From assembly GCF_030064125.1 (NCBI RefSeq), contig NZ_CP125957.1, positions 3,100,001-3,164,000 of the forward strand: a stretch of DNA of 64,000 bases. Direction: 5' to 3'. Position 1 is the stretch's first letter. Each line of letters starts with the position of its first letter. The notes under the pieces are model-generated. The model was not told where the DNA came from. It saw only the letters and a list, made by a program, of their open reading frames with translations, and made no database searches. This document shows, in pieces, positions 25,475 to 33,605 of this stretch. The stretch is from Pseudomonas sp. G2-4 (GTDB lineage Bacteria; Pseudomonadota; Gammaproteobacteria; Pseudomonadales; Pseudomonadaceae). Made by a program: the position numbers and the translations under genes.

Positions 25475-26248
25475 TCAGCTCATCCAGTTCCCGCCATCGA
25501 CGTTGTAGGTCTGCGCTACCACGTATTCACTCTCTGCCGAGGCCAGGAAAATCGCCATGCCTGTGAGATCGTCCGCGGTCCCCATCCGGCCATAAGGCAC
25601 TTGCTGGCCGACCTGGCGTTTCTTTTCCCCCAACGGCAGGTTTTCGTGGTGGGCAAACAGCGCATCCACGCCGTCCCAATGCTCGCCATCCACCACGCCG
25701 GGAGCGATGGCGTTGACGTTGATCCGATGTTTGATCAAATCCAGCCCGGCGGACTGGGTCAGGCTGATCACCGCTGCCTTGGTGGCGCAATAGACGCCAA
25801 CCAGCGCTTCGCCACGCCGGCCAGCCTGGCTCGCCATGTTGATGATTTTGCCGCCATGCCCCTGGCGGATCATCTGCCGGGCCGCGGCTTGCAGCGTAAA
25901 CAGCGTGCCAGCGACGTTGATGGAAAACAGCCGCTCGTAGCTCTGGCGCGTGATCTCCACAATCGGCGCCAAGTCGAACAGCGCCGCGTTATTGATCAGG
26001 ATATCCAGCTTGCCGACCCGGGCCACGACGGCGTCGATGGCTTGGTCGATGGAGGCTTGATCGGTCACGTCCATTTTTACCGCGTAGGCGCTGGCGCCCA
26101 ACTCGGCGGCGGTGGCCTGGGCCCGCTCCAGATCGATATCGGCAATCGCCACCGTCGCGCCTTCGTTGATATAGGCCTGGGCAAAGGTCCTGCCGATACC
26201 ACGGGCGGCGCCGGTTACCAGCGCACTTTTTCCTTCCAGTCGTTTCAT
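25475..26248 (-). CDS. Sorbitol/galactitol 2-dehydrogenase-like SDR
   Basis: A 257-residue short-chain dehydrogenase with the cofactor motif TGAARGIG, Asp (IADID) for NAD preference, NNAA, and the catalytic Ser-Tyr-Lys set (NMASQAGRRGE, then GVYCATK). The end, VVAQTYNVDGGNWMS, is distinctive of SmoS/PolS-type sorbitol dehydrogenases, which oxidise sorbitol or galactitol to ketohexoses. In other pseudomonads such a gene accompanies the mannitol/sorbitol ABC transporter; here none is adjacent. It is divergent from an AraC activator of the MtlR kind, its probable regulator. Confidence 0.85.
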   Translation of the reverse strand: MKRLEGKSALVTGAARGIGRTFAQAYINEGATVAIADIDLERAQATAAELGASAYAVKMDVTDQASIDQAIDAVVARVGKLDILINNAALFDLAPIVEITRQSYERLFSINVAGTLFTLQAAARQMIRQGHGGKIINMASQAGRRGEALVGVYCATKAAVISLTQSAGLDLIKHRINVNAIAPGVVDGEHWDGVDALFAHHENLPLGEKKRQVGQQVPYGRMGTADDLTGMAIFLASAESEYVVAQTYNVDGGNWMS

Positions 26249-26470
26249 GGGGGGTGTCCTTTTATAAGCTGCATCAATCAATGGCAAGCCGATTACAGCA
26301 GCGCACCTGAATGCGGACAAACGCAGGAAGGATGATCCGCTGGTACTTTTTTACTTCGGTCCAAGGCGTACGGCTGGGTTAAAAAAGCATCATTGAGGGG
26401 GGCAGATCAAACTGGCGACCGCCGTCCAACCCGGCGTAAGGTGCTGCTACAACGCTAAGAGAGGCGCGAC

Positions 26471-27373
26471 ATGCCTGACCACAGAACGCCTTTGTTCGAG
26501 CAGCGGCCTGCCGAACTGGAAATCATCCTCCCGGAGCCCGAGCACAGTTTTCGCTGGTACGAGCACGACTATCCGTACCCGATGGCGCGCTGGAATCACC
26601 ATCCTGAATTTGAAATCCACCTGATCCGCCAGGGCAGCGGAAAGCTGCTGGCAGGCGACTACATTGGCCCGTTCGGCCCTGGACATGTGGCGATGATCGG
26701 TCCGGACCTGCCTCATGATTGGATGGGCGACTTGGCGCCGGGTGAGTACCTGGAAGGCCGCGATGTGGTGCTGCAATTCGATGGTGCGACGCTACTGACC
26801 TTGCGTCAGACCCTGCCTGAGTTGGCAGATCTGCAAGGGCTGTTCGAACGTGCCCGTCGTGGCCTGGCCTTCAGCGGCGCTACCTCCTTACATGCAGCGC
26901 GCCTGCTTGAAGCCATCGGCCCGGCCCAGGGGCTGTCGCGATTGGCGCTGTTCCTGAAGTTGCTCAACACGCTGAACCAAGCCCCGGAAGACGAGACCCT
27001 CAGCTTGGCGAGCCCTTGCTACGCACCCACCCTCGATTCCCGCAGCTCCGAGCGCATCCACAAAGCCTTCGAGTATTTGCACGCCGAACTCACCGGCGAC
27101 CTGCGCCTGTCGGTGATCGCCCGGCAACTGGACATGAGCGAACCCGGCTTCTCGCGTTTCTTCAAACGCATTACCGGGCATGGCTTCATCGACCTGATGC
27201 GCAAACTGCGGGTCCAGCGCGCCTGCAGGCTGCTGTTGCAGAGTGAAATGCCGGTAACCGATATCTGTTTTGAGGTGGGTTACAACAACCTCTCTAATTT
27301 CAACCGGCATTTCCGCATCGAGATGAACCAGACGCCCAGTGAGTATCGCCGGGGCGCCTTGTCATTGGTTTGA
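26471..27373 (+). CDS. AraC-family activator (MtlR-like)
   Basis: A 300-residue AraC regulator. A cupin-type N-terminal sensor (RWNHHPEFEIHLIRQGSGKLLAGDYIGPFGPG) is followed by a two-helix-turn-helix C-terminal domain (LSVIARQLDMSEPGFSRFFKRITG and VTDICFEVGYNNLSNFNRHFR). Layout and length agree with MtlR, the mannitol/sorbitol activator of P. fluorescens. It faces the sorbitol-dehydrogenase-like gene across 222 bp. GAGAGG lies about 6 nt before the ATG. It ends 12 bp from the convergent MFS gene. Confidence 0.83.
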   Translation: MPDHRTPLFEQRPAELEIILPEPEHSFRWYEHDYPYPMARWNHHPEFEIHLIRQGSGKLLAGDYIGPFGPGHVAMIGPDLPHDWMGDLAPGEYLEGRDVVLQFDGATLLTLRQTLPELADLQGLFERARRGLAFSGATSLHAARLLEAIGPAQGLSRLALFLKLLNTLNQAPEDETLSLASPCYAPTLDSRSSERIHKAFEYLHAELTGDLRLSVIARQLDMSEPGFSRFFKRITGHGFIDLMRKLRVQRACRLLLQSEMPVTDICFEVGYNNLSNFNRHFRIEMNQTPSEYRRGALSLV

Positions 27374-27385
27374 AGCCGCAGTGCT

Positions 27386-28597
27386 TCAACGCGCAGTCTG
27401 CGCCTCGCCCACCGTCACCGCACGAGCCATCACACTGATCGCCGCCACGGCCGCAATCAGCAAGCCCGGCGATGTTGCCAACAGCACACCGGTGGTTCCC
27501 GCCCCGGCCGCCAGGATTTGTCCGGCGGCCAATGGTCCAGCGACGGAACCCAGGCGCCCGATGGCCACTGCCGCGCCGACACCGGTCGCACGTACGGCGG
27601 TAGGGTAGGAGGGCGGTGCCAAGGCATAGAGCACCAATTGCGCCGCCATGACGAACAACCCGGCGGCAAACCCGGCGATAGCCATCGGTACGATGCCGAT
27701 CGATAACCCGACCCCGGCCAGGGCGCTGAGCAGCCCGGAATAGACGAACAGCACCACCTTGACGCCGTTGCAGCGGTCCAGCAACAGGCCACCGAGCAAC
27801 GAACCCAAGGTTCCGCCAATGTTGAACAGCATCTGCACCAGACCCGCCTGGGGCTTGCTGAAACCTTGTTCCAGCAGCAGCGACGGTAGCCAGTTGAGCA
27901 ACATGTACATGACCGTCAGGGTGAAGAAATAGCTCAGCCAAAGGGCCAGGGTAGTACGGCCCCGACCTTCGCCGAACAGCGCCTGACTGGTTGAGCTGCG
28001 AGCCTCGCCGCCGGCACCCTGGGCCTGGCGAAAGGCGCTGGACTCAGGGAGCCACAGCACCATCAGCGGCACAACCAGCAATGGCGCCAGCCCACCGATG
28101 AAAAACGTCATCTGCCAGTGTTCGCCAAACAGCATGGCGACCACGGCCGCCAAGGCACCCCCCAACGGAACCCCCGCATACATCACACTGATGGCCGTGC
28201 CGCGGCGCTGCTCCCCCACGGACTCGGCACACAGGGCAATGAGGTTGGGCAGGGCGGCGCCCAGGCCCAGGCCGGTCATGAAGCGCACCAGCAACAGGCT
28301 GGAAAAATGTTCGACATAAGCGGTGCTGAGGGAGAACACACCGAACAGCAAGACAGCGGCGATGAGGATTTTCTTGCGGCCGATGCGATCGGCGATCCAG
28401 CCCCCGAAAAATGCACCTGGCAGCAGCCCGATGATCCCGGCACTGAAGACCCAGCCCATCATTTTCGGGTCCAGGGCAAAGGTCTGGCGCAAGCCTGCGG
28501 CGGCGGTGCCGGCCGACTGCAGGTCAAAACCCTCGATCAGCGCAACGATAAAACACAGGGCGATGGTCAGCGTCGTACGACGTGCCGGGCGATCCAT
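27386..28597 (-). CDS. MFS transporter, aromatic acid:H+ symporter type
   Basis: A 403-residue major facilitator with 12 predicted helices. The N-terminus has the AAHS marks IEGFDLQSAG and GWIADRIGRKK; the central loop carries LPESSAFR. This subfamily imports aromatic acids such as 4-hydroxybenzoate, vanillate, protocatechuate or 3-hydroxyphenylpropionate. The position beside the OprD porin and the ferulate/vanillate genes suggests a phenylpropanoid or vanillate substrate (inference). The start at 28597 follows AAGAGG; a CA motif overlaps the ribosome site. Confidence 0.85.
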   Translation of the reverse strand: MDRPARRTTLTIALCFIVALIEGFDLQSAGTAAAGLRQTFALDPKMMGWVFSAGIIGLLPGAFFGGWIADRIGRKKILIAAVLLFGVFSLSTAYVEHFSSLLLVRFMTGLGLGAALPNLIALCAESVGEQRRGTAISVMYAGVPLGGALAAVVAMLFGEHWQMTFFIGGLAPLLVVPLMVLWLPESSAFRQAQGAGGEARSSTSQALFGEGRGRTTLALWLSYFFTLTVMYMLLNWLPSLLLEQGFSKPQAGLVQMLFNIGGTLGSLLGGLLLDRCNGVKVVLFVYSGLLSALAGVGLSIGIVPMAIAGFAAGLFVMAAQLVLYALAPPSYPTAVRATGVGAAVAIGRLGSVAGPLAAGQILAAGAGTTGVLLATSPGLLIAAVAAISVMARAVTVGEAQTAR

Positions 28598-28608
28598 GGC
28601 AAATCCTC

Positions 28609-28616
28609 TTATTGTT
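28609..28616 (-). promoter_or_regulatory. CA motif before the MFS gene
   Basis: On the minus strand AACAATAA runs directly into the ribosome site AAGAGG, 11 nt before the ATG of the aromatic acid transporter. It is an exact AANAANAA match. Confidence 0.5.
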
Positions 28617-28775
28617 TTTGTCTGGACACCGGTTCGAGCGAGGAATCGGTGCATAGGATTAAGATTAACAAAGATAACTAAAAAATGAATCGTGATGACG
28701 CAATGATGATTTCCTAGTAAATACATAATAAAAACAGTTAGTTGAAGTCATTGGCTGCACGAGTCGTAAAACTGG

Positions 28776-28788
28776 TTAATGATATTAA
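28776..28788. promoter_or_regulatory. Palindrome between the MFS and oprD genes
   Basis: TTAAT and ATTAA flank a 3-nt centre, midway between the two divergent transport genes. It could be a regulator site; no known consensus was matched. Confidence 0.3.
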
Positions 28789-28875
28789 TGTTCGATTATC
28801 GATCACTTTGGATTGACGAAGCACCCGTATCATTTCCATTCTCTGTGCCCACCTCAGGCGTTGAGGTCGATCAAA

Positions 28876-28886
28876 AACAACAATAA
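28876..28886 (+). promoter_or_regulatory. CA motif before the OprD porin gene
   Basis: AACAACAATAA contains two overlapping exact AANAANAA matches, ending 13 nt before the ATG at 28900. Confidence 0.5.
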
Positions 28887-28899
28887 ATGGACATCGAAC

Positions 28900-30207
28900 A
28901 TGCCAAACCTTGCGCGGGCCGCCCATGCGGTGCCCCCTGTTTCACCACTCGTTCAACTGCTGGCCTGCCTCGGCTTGAGCCTGGGTTCCAGCGCGTTGTT
29001 GGCAGAAGGATTCATCGACGACAGCCACGGTACCTTGACCCTGCGTAATTACTACATGGACCGCGACTACAAGGACGATGGCGCCAAAACCGCGGCCCGG
29101 GAATGGGCCCAGGGTGTGTTCATGAACATGGAGTCAGGCTTTACGCCGGGCACGGTCGGGTTCGGCCTGGACGCCCGAGGATTGCTGGGGATCAAGCTTG
29201 ATTCGTCGCCGGATCGCAGTGGCACTGAATTGTTGCCGGTGTCCAGCAGCGACAAGCGTGCCGCCGATGAGTACTCACGCCTGGCATTGACCGGCAAACT
29301 GCGCTTGGGCCAGACCACGGTGAAGACCGGCGATGTTTCGATTTTCCTGCCGTTCGCCTTCGCCAGCCCATCACGCCTGCTGCCGCAGACCTTTCGCGGG
29401 ACGACGCTCAGTTCCAAGGACATCGACGGATTGACGTTGAACACCGGCTACATCGACCGCATCAACCGTCGCGATTCCACCGACTACCAGTCGATGAGCA
29501 TTGCCTCGCCCAATCGGCGTTTCAATGGCACGGCGACTTCGTCTCACATGGCCTATGTGGGCGGCGACTATCAGGTCAACAAAGACCTCAGCCTGCGGGC
29601 CTACCACGCCGAAGTGGCAGACCTGTACCAGCAAAATACCCTGGCGTTACTGCATAACCTGCCCTTGGGTGACGGGGTGTTGACCACCGACCTGCGCAGC
29701 TTTTTCAGTGACGAAGACGGCGCCGCCAAGGCCGGCAAAGTGGATAACCGCAATGTATCGGCGCTGATCGGCTATCGCTTGGGTGGGCATCGCGTGAGCC
29801 TGGGCTACATGCATTCGAGTGGCGATACGGCCACGCCTTATGTGTCGGGCACCGAGTTGATGGGCTTGAGCGAAATGACCATGAGCTCGGATTTTCTCAA
29901 TGCCAAGGAGCGCACCTGGCAGGCGATCCATGACTATGACTTTGCCGCCGTGGGCGTACCGGGCCTTAGGACCCGATTGCGTTACGTGCGTGGCGATCAC
30001 ATCGAGCTGGCGGCCTTCAATGCCGAGGACCGCAAGGAGCGAGAGTTCCAGATGGAGCTGGGGTACGTGATCCAGAGCGGCCCGCTGAAGAACGTCGGGC
30101 TGCTGGCGCGCAAGTCGATCTACCGCAATAACTTCCCGGGGGCTGCGGCCTTTCGCGATGAGAACCAGACCCGGTTTTTGGTGACCTACAGCGTGCCGAT
30201 CTGGTAG
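28900..30207 (+). CDS. OprD-family outer membrane porin
   Basis: A 435-residue outer membrane protein with a signal peptide (to about residue 35, GSSALLAEG). The OprD/OccD start of the mature chain is GFIDDSHGTLTLRNYYMDRDY, followed by EWAQGVFMNMESGFTPGTVGFGLD. It ends with an aromatic residue (VTYSVPIW) as expected for an outer membrane barrel. Members of the OccK group take up aromatic acids. The neighbouring aromatic acid MFS gene and ferulate genes suggest it admits hydroxycinnamates or vanillate (inference). The ATG at 28900 is chosen since it starts the signal peptide. Confidence 0.88.
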   Translation: MPNLARAAHAVPPVSPLVQLLACLGLSLGSSALLAEGFIDDSHGTLTLRNYYMDRDYKDDGAKTAAREWAQGVFMNMESGFTPGTVGFGLDARGLLGIKLDSSPDRSGTELLPVSSSDKRAADEYSRLALTGKLRLGQTTVKTGDVSIFLPFAFASPSRLLPQTFRGTTLSSKDIDGLTLNTGYIDRINRRDSTDYQSMSIASPNRRFNGTATSSHMAYVGGDYQVNKDLSLRAYHAEVADLYQQNTLALLHNLPLGDGVLTTDLRSFFSDEDGAAKAGKVDNRNVSALIGYRLGGHRVSLGYMHSSGDTATPYVSGTELMGLSEMTMSSDFLNAKERTWQAIHDYDFAAVGVPGLRTRLRYVRGDHIELAAFNAEDRKEREFQMELGYVIQSGPLKNVGLLARKSIYRNNFPGAAAFRDENQTRFLVTYSVPIW

Positions 30208-30227
30208 GGAATGTGCGCAGTGCTTTT

Positions 30228-30356
30228 GTGGCGAGGGAGCTTGCTCCCGCTGGGCTGCGCAGCAGCCCCAGACCGGTGAATGCGGTCTGGCAGGCTGATT
30301 GAGCCGACTGTTTTGGGGCTGCATCGCAACCCAGCGGGAGCAAGCTCCCTCGCCAC
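30228..30356. repeat. REPIN, type B
   Basis: Inverted arms GTGGCGAGGGAGCTTGCTCC and its reverse complement lie between the convergent OprD and MarR genes. Confidence 0.92.
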
Positions 30357-30369
30357 GGGTGCCTATCCG

Positions 30370-30858
30370 TTATCGCTGGTAAACCTTCTTCAGCAACCGC
30401 AGCAACTCCTCCCGCTCGCCATCCGAAAGGGCCGCCGTGGAATCCAGATCGCTCTGGACGGCGATCTGCTGGAGTTCCTTGAGCAGGGTTTCCCCGGTCT
30501 TGCTCAGGAAAATCCCATAGGAACGCTTGTCCGGCTTGCACCGCACCCGCACGGCCAGCGCCCGGCTTTCCAGTTTGTTCAACAGCGGCACCACTTGCGG
30601 CGGTTCGATCGCCAGGGCCTTGGCCAGGTCGGCCTGCATCAGGCCGGGGTTCTGGTCGATGATCGCCAGGGCCGAGAATTGGGCGGGGCGTAAATCGTGG
30701 ACGGCAAGCCGGCCGATCAGGTTCTGGAACAGTTTCAATTGGGCGCGGCGCAGGGCGTAACCGATCAGGTCATCCAGCGCAGCGTCCAGCGGTACCTGCG
30801 CGTCGGTGCCGTCGGCCAGGGCTTCGGCGGGTTCGGCAAGCTTGGAAGACTTGGCCAT
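30370..30858 (-). CDS. MarR-family regulator, probable repressor of the ferulate genes
   Basis: A 162-residue MarR protein with a winged helix (MQADLAKALAIEPPQVVPLLNKLESRALAVRVRC and the wing KPDKRSYGIFLSKTGETLL). It is divergent from ech, the place of the FerR/FerC-type repressors that sense feruloyl-CoA in other proteobacteria. A good palindrome overlaps the -35 box in front of ech (31000-31020). The start is uncertain: ATG at 30858 or 30876; neither has an ideal ribosome site. Confidence 0.83.
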   Translation of the reverse strand: MAKSSKLAEPAEALADGTDAQVPLDAALDDLIGYALRRAQLKLFQNLIGRLAVHDLRPAQFSALAIIDQNPGLMQADLAKALAIEPPQVVPLLNKLESRALAVRVRCKPDKRSYGIFLSKTGETLLKELQQIAVQSDLDSTAALSDGEREELLRLLKKVYQR

Positions 30859-30999
30859 CGAAGAGAGCATCCTCAAGGTGAGTGATTAACAAGGCTATCC
30901 AGTTTGCCCGAGGTTGTGACGCGATGGCTACGGTGGATCGCATATTCGTTGATCGGCTGCTTGCCAGCAGTGGTTGAAAAAATACAGATAAATCGATTA

Positions 31000-31036
31000 A
31001 TAGTTAATTGACATAACTATATTTCAGGTTTAGTTT
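31000..31036 (+). promoter_or_regulatory. ech promoter with overlapping MarR-type operator
   Basis: ATAGTTA (31000-31006) and TAACTAT (31014-31020) are perfect inverted arms around 7 nt. The spacer ends in TTGACA (31008-31013), a consensus -35 box, and TAGTTT (31031-31036) lies 17 bp further as a -10. A repressor bound to this palindrome would block the promoter. The ech ATG follows at 31074. Confidence 0.65.
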
Positions 31037-31073
31037 TTGATCATCTTCAGCCAAGAACAAGAGTGCACGCATC

Positions 31074-31904
31074 ATGAGCAATTACGAAGGTCGCTGGAAA
31101 ACGGTCAAAGTCGATATCGAGGAAGGCATTGCCTGGGTGACCCTTAATCGCCCGGAAAAGCGTAACGCCATGAGCCCGACCCTCAACCGCGAAATGATCG
31201 ACGTGTTGGAGACCCTGGAACAGGATCCCGCCGCCGGCGTACTGGTGCTGACCGGGGCTGGTGATGCCTGGACCGCCGGCATGGATCTCAAGGAGTATTT
31301 CCGCGAGGTGGATGCCGGCCCGGAAATCCTCCAAGAGAAAATTCGTCGCGAAGCCTCGCAATGGCAGTGGAAGCTGCTGCGCATGTACGCCAAGCCGACC
31401 ATTGCCATGGTCAACGGCTGGTGCTTCGGTGGCGGTTTCAGCCCGCTGGTGGCATGCGACCTGGCGATCTGCGCCGACGAAGCGACCTTCGGGCTCTCGG
31501 AAATCAACTGGGGCATTCCGCCCGGTAACTTGGTCAGCAAGGCTATGGCCGATACCGTGGGCCATCGCCAGTCGCTGTACTACATCATGACCGGCAAGAC
31601 CTTCGGTGGGCAGAAAGCCGCCGAGATGGGCCTGGTCAATGAAAGCGTGCCCCTGGCGCAACTGCGTGAAGTCACCGTGGCGCTGGCGCGCAACCTGCTG
31701 GAGAAGAATCCGGTGGTGCTGCGAGCAGCCAAGCATGGCTTCAAACGCTGCCGCGAACTGACCTGGGAGCAGAACGAGGATTACCTGTACGCCAAGCTCG
31801 ACCAGTCGCGTTTGCTCGACACCGAAGGTGGTCGCGAGCAGGGCATGAAGCAGTTCCTGGACGACAAGAGCATCAAGCCTGGCTTGCAAACCTATAAGCG
31901 CTGA
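31074..31904 (+). CDS. ech: p-Hydroxycinnamoyl-CoA hydratase/lyase (feruloyl-CoA to vanillin)
   Basis: A 276-residue crotonase-fold enzyme that hydrates feruloyl-, caffeoyl- or coumaroyl-CoA and cleaves it to acetyl-CoA and vanillin or a related aldehyde. The oxyanion-hole segments are AGDAWTAGMDLKEYF and NGWCFGGGFSPLVACDLAIC, and the catalytic glutamate region is FGLSEINWGIPPGNLVSKAM. Length and the early segment (NRPEKRNAMSPTLN) are those of the well-studied Pseudomonas HCHL. It is the first gene of the ech-vdh-fcs run. A 12-bp hairpin follows the stop codon. Confidence 0.95.
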   Translation: MSNYEGRWKTVKVDIEEGIAWVTLNRPEKRNAMSPTLNREMIDVLETLEQDPAAGVLVLTGAGDAWTAGMDLKEYFREVDAGPEILQEKIRREASQWQWKLLRMYAKPTIAMVNGWCFGGGFSPLVACDLAICADEATFGLSEINWGIPPGNLVSKAMADTVGHRQSLYYIMTGKTFGGQKAAEMGLVNESVPLAQLREVTVALARNLLEKNPVVLRAAKHGFKRCRELTWEQNEDYLYAKLDQSRLLDTEGGREQGMKQFLDDKSIKPGLQTYKR

Positions 31905-31912
31905 GTCGACAG

Positions 31913-31942
31913 GCGAATAGCGGGCCGCATCCCGCTGTTCGC
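31913..31942 (+). terminator. Intercistronic hairpin ech-vdh
   Basis: GCGAATAGCGGG and CCCGCTGTTCGC form an unbroken 12-bp stem (one G-T pair) with a 6-nt loop, 8 nt after the ech stop. No T run follows, so it more likely stabilises or processes the mRNA than ends it. Confidence 0.5.
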
Positions 31943-32012
31943 TGCGTCGCCCTGGCGCTACTGTTACATCGCTGCGATGCATTCCCGATAAAGACAATAA
32001 AGAGGAATCACC

Positions 32013-33461
32013 ATGCTGGACGTGCCCCTGTTGATCGGCGGCCAGTCGTGCGCCGCCCGTGACGGCCGGACCTTCGAGCGCTGCAACCCGGTGACCGGTG
32101 AAGTGGTCTCGCGTGTGGCTGCTGCCACGTTGGAAGATGCCGACGCCGCCGTGGCCGCTGCGCAAGCTGCGTTTCCCGCCTGGGCTGCGCTGGCGCCCAA
32201 CGAACGTCGCACCCGTCTGCTGCGTGCGGCCGAGCAGTTGCAGGCCCGCAGCGGCGAATTCATCGCTGCCGCTGGCGAAACCGGTGCCATGGCCAATTGG
32301 TACGGTTTCAACGTGCACCTGGCGGCGAACATGCTGCGCGAAGCCGCTTCCATGACCACCCAGATCAACGGCGAAATCATTCCTTCGGATGTGCCCGGCA
32401 GTTTTGCCATGGCCTTGCGTCAGCCGTGCGGCGTGGTGCTGGGTATCGCACCGTGGAACGCTCCGGTGATCCTTGCCACCCGCGCCATCGCCATGCCCCT
32501 GGCCTGCGGCAACACCGTGGTGCTCAAGGCTTCTGAAATAAGCCCGGCCGTGCACCGGCTGATCGGCCAAGTGCTGCAGGACGCCGGTCTGGGCGACGGC
32601 GTGGTCAATGTGATCTGCAATGCGCCAGCGGATGCGCCGGCCATTGTCGAGCGGTTGATCGCCAACCCGGCGGTGCGCCGTGTCAACTTCACCGGTTCGA
32701 CCCACGTCGGGCGCATCGTCGGCGAACTGTCGGCGCGTCACCTCAAGCCGGCCCTATTGGAACTCGGTGGCAAGGCGCCGCTGCTGGTGCTCGATGACGC
32801 CGATCTGGATGCCGCCGTGCAAGCAGCGGCCTTCGGGGCCTACTTCAACCAAGGCCAGATATGCATGTCCACCGAGCGACTGATCGTCGATGCCCGCGTG
32901 GCCGATGCCTTCGTTTCCCGGCTGACCGCCAAGATCGCCACCCTGCGCGCCGGTGATCCTGCTGCCGGCGATTCAGTGCTCGGCTCGCTGGTGGATGTCA
33001 GCGCCGGCCAGCGCATCAAGGGCTTGATCGACGACGCCTTGGCCAAAGGCGCGACACTGCTGGCGGGAGGGCAGTTGGAGGGCAGTATCCTGCAGCCGAC
33101 CTTGCTCGATGGTGTGACCCCGGACATGCGTCTGTATCGCGAAGAGTCCTTCGGCCCGGTGGCCGTGGTCCTGCGCGGTGACGGTGACGAGGCGCTGCTG
33201 CGCCTGGCCAACGACTCCGAGTTCGGCCTCTCGGCCGCGATCTTCAGCCGTGATACCACACGTGCGCTGGCCTTGGCCCAACGGATCGAGTCGGGCATCT
33301 GTCACATCAACGGTCCGACCGTACACGACGAGGCGCAAATGCCCTTCGGCGGGGTCAAGTCCAGCGGTTACGGCAGCTTTGGCGGCAAGGCGTCCATCGA
33401 GCATTTCACCCAGTTGCGTTGGGTGACGTTGCAGAGCGGACCCCGGCATTACCCGATCTGA
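32013..33461 (+). CDS. vdh: Vanillin dehydrogenase
   Basis: A 482-residue NAD(P)-dependent aldehyde dehydrogenase that oxidises vanillin to vanillate. The cofactor loop is GIAPWNAPVILATRAIA, the base glutamate lies in LLELGGKAPLLVL, and the catalytic cysteine in FNQGQICMSTERL. FTGSTHVGRIVG and the end segment GGVKSSGYG complete the family set. The segment MANWYGFNVHLAANMLREAA is characteristic of salicylaldehyde/vanillin dehydrogenases. AAGAGGA lies before the ATG, and a near-match CA motif (ACAATAAA) precedes it. Confidence 0.93.
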   Translation: MLDVPLLIGGQSCAARDGRTFERCNPVTGEVVSRVAAATLEDADAAVAAAQAAFPAWAALAPNERRTRLLRAAEQLQARSGEFIAAAGETGAMANWYGFNVHLAANMLREAASMTTQINGEIIPSDVPGSFAMALRQPCGVVLGIAPWNAPVILATRAIAMPLACGNTVVLKASEISPAVHRLIGQVLQDAGLGDGVVNVICNAPADAPAIVERLIANPAVRRVNFTGSTHVGRIVGELSARHLKPALLELGGKAPLLVLDDADLDAAVQAAAFGAYFNQGQICMSTERLIVDARVADAFVSRLTAKIATLRAGDPAAGDSVLGSLVDVSAGQRIKGLIDDALAKGATLLAGGQLEGSILQPTLLDGVTPDMRLYREESFGPVAVVLRGDGDEALLRLANDSEFGLSAAIFSRDTTRALALAQRIESGICHINGPTVHDEAQMPFGGVKSSGYGSFGGKASIEHFTQLRWVTLQSGPRHYPI

Positions 33462-33536
33462 AATCCGTCGCACCGCTGGCGGGCGGGCCTTGAAGCCCAT
33501 CGCCCCGGTGCAGACCAGAATAACAATGAAAAGGTC

Positions 33537-33585
33537 GCAGCCAAAAGGCTGCCACGCTCCGCTCGCTTCGCGCGACCCGAGCGTG
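33537..33585 (+). other. Paired hairpins in the vdh-fcs spacer
   Basis: GCAGCC-AAAA-GGCTGC (33537-33552) is followed at once by CACGCTC/GAGCGTG (33553-33585). They end just upstream of the fcs ribosome site. They may affect fcs expression relative to vdh. Confidence 0.4.
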
Positions 33586-33605
33586 CCTTGGTGGAGGAAA
33601 TGTAC

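Larger units (their letters stand above)
28598..28899. other. Divergent intergenic region MFS-oprD
   Basis: This 302-bp AT-rich region holds CA motifs at both ends (28609-28616 minus, 28876-28886 plus) and the palindrome TTAATGATATTAA at 28776-28788, a possible operator. No gene was seen. Confidence 0.5.
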
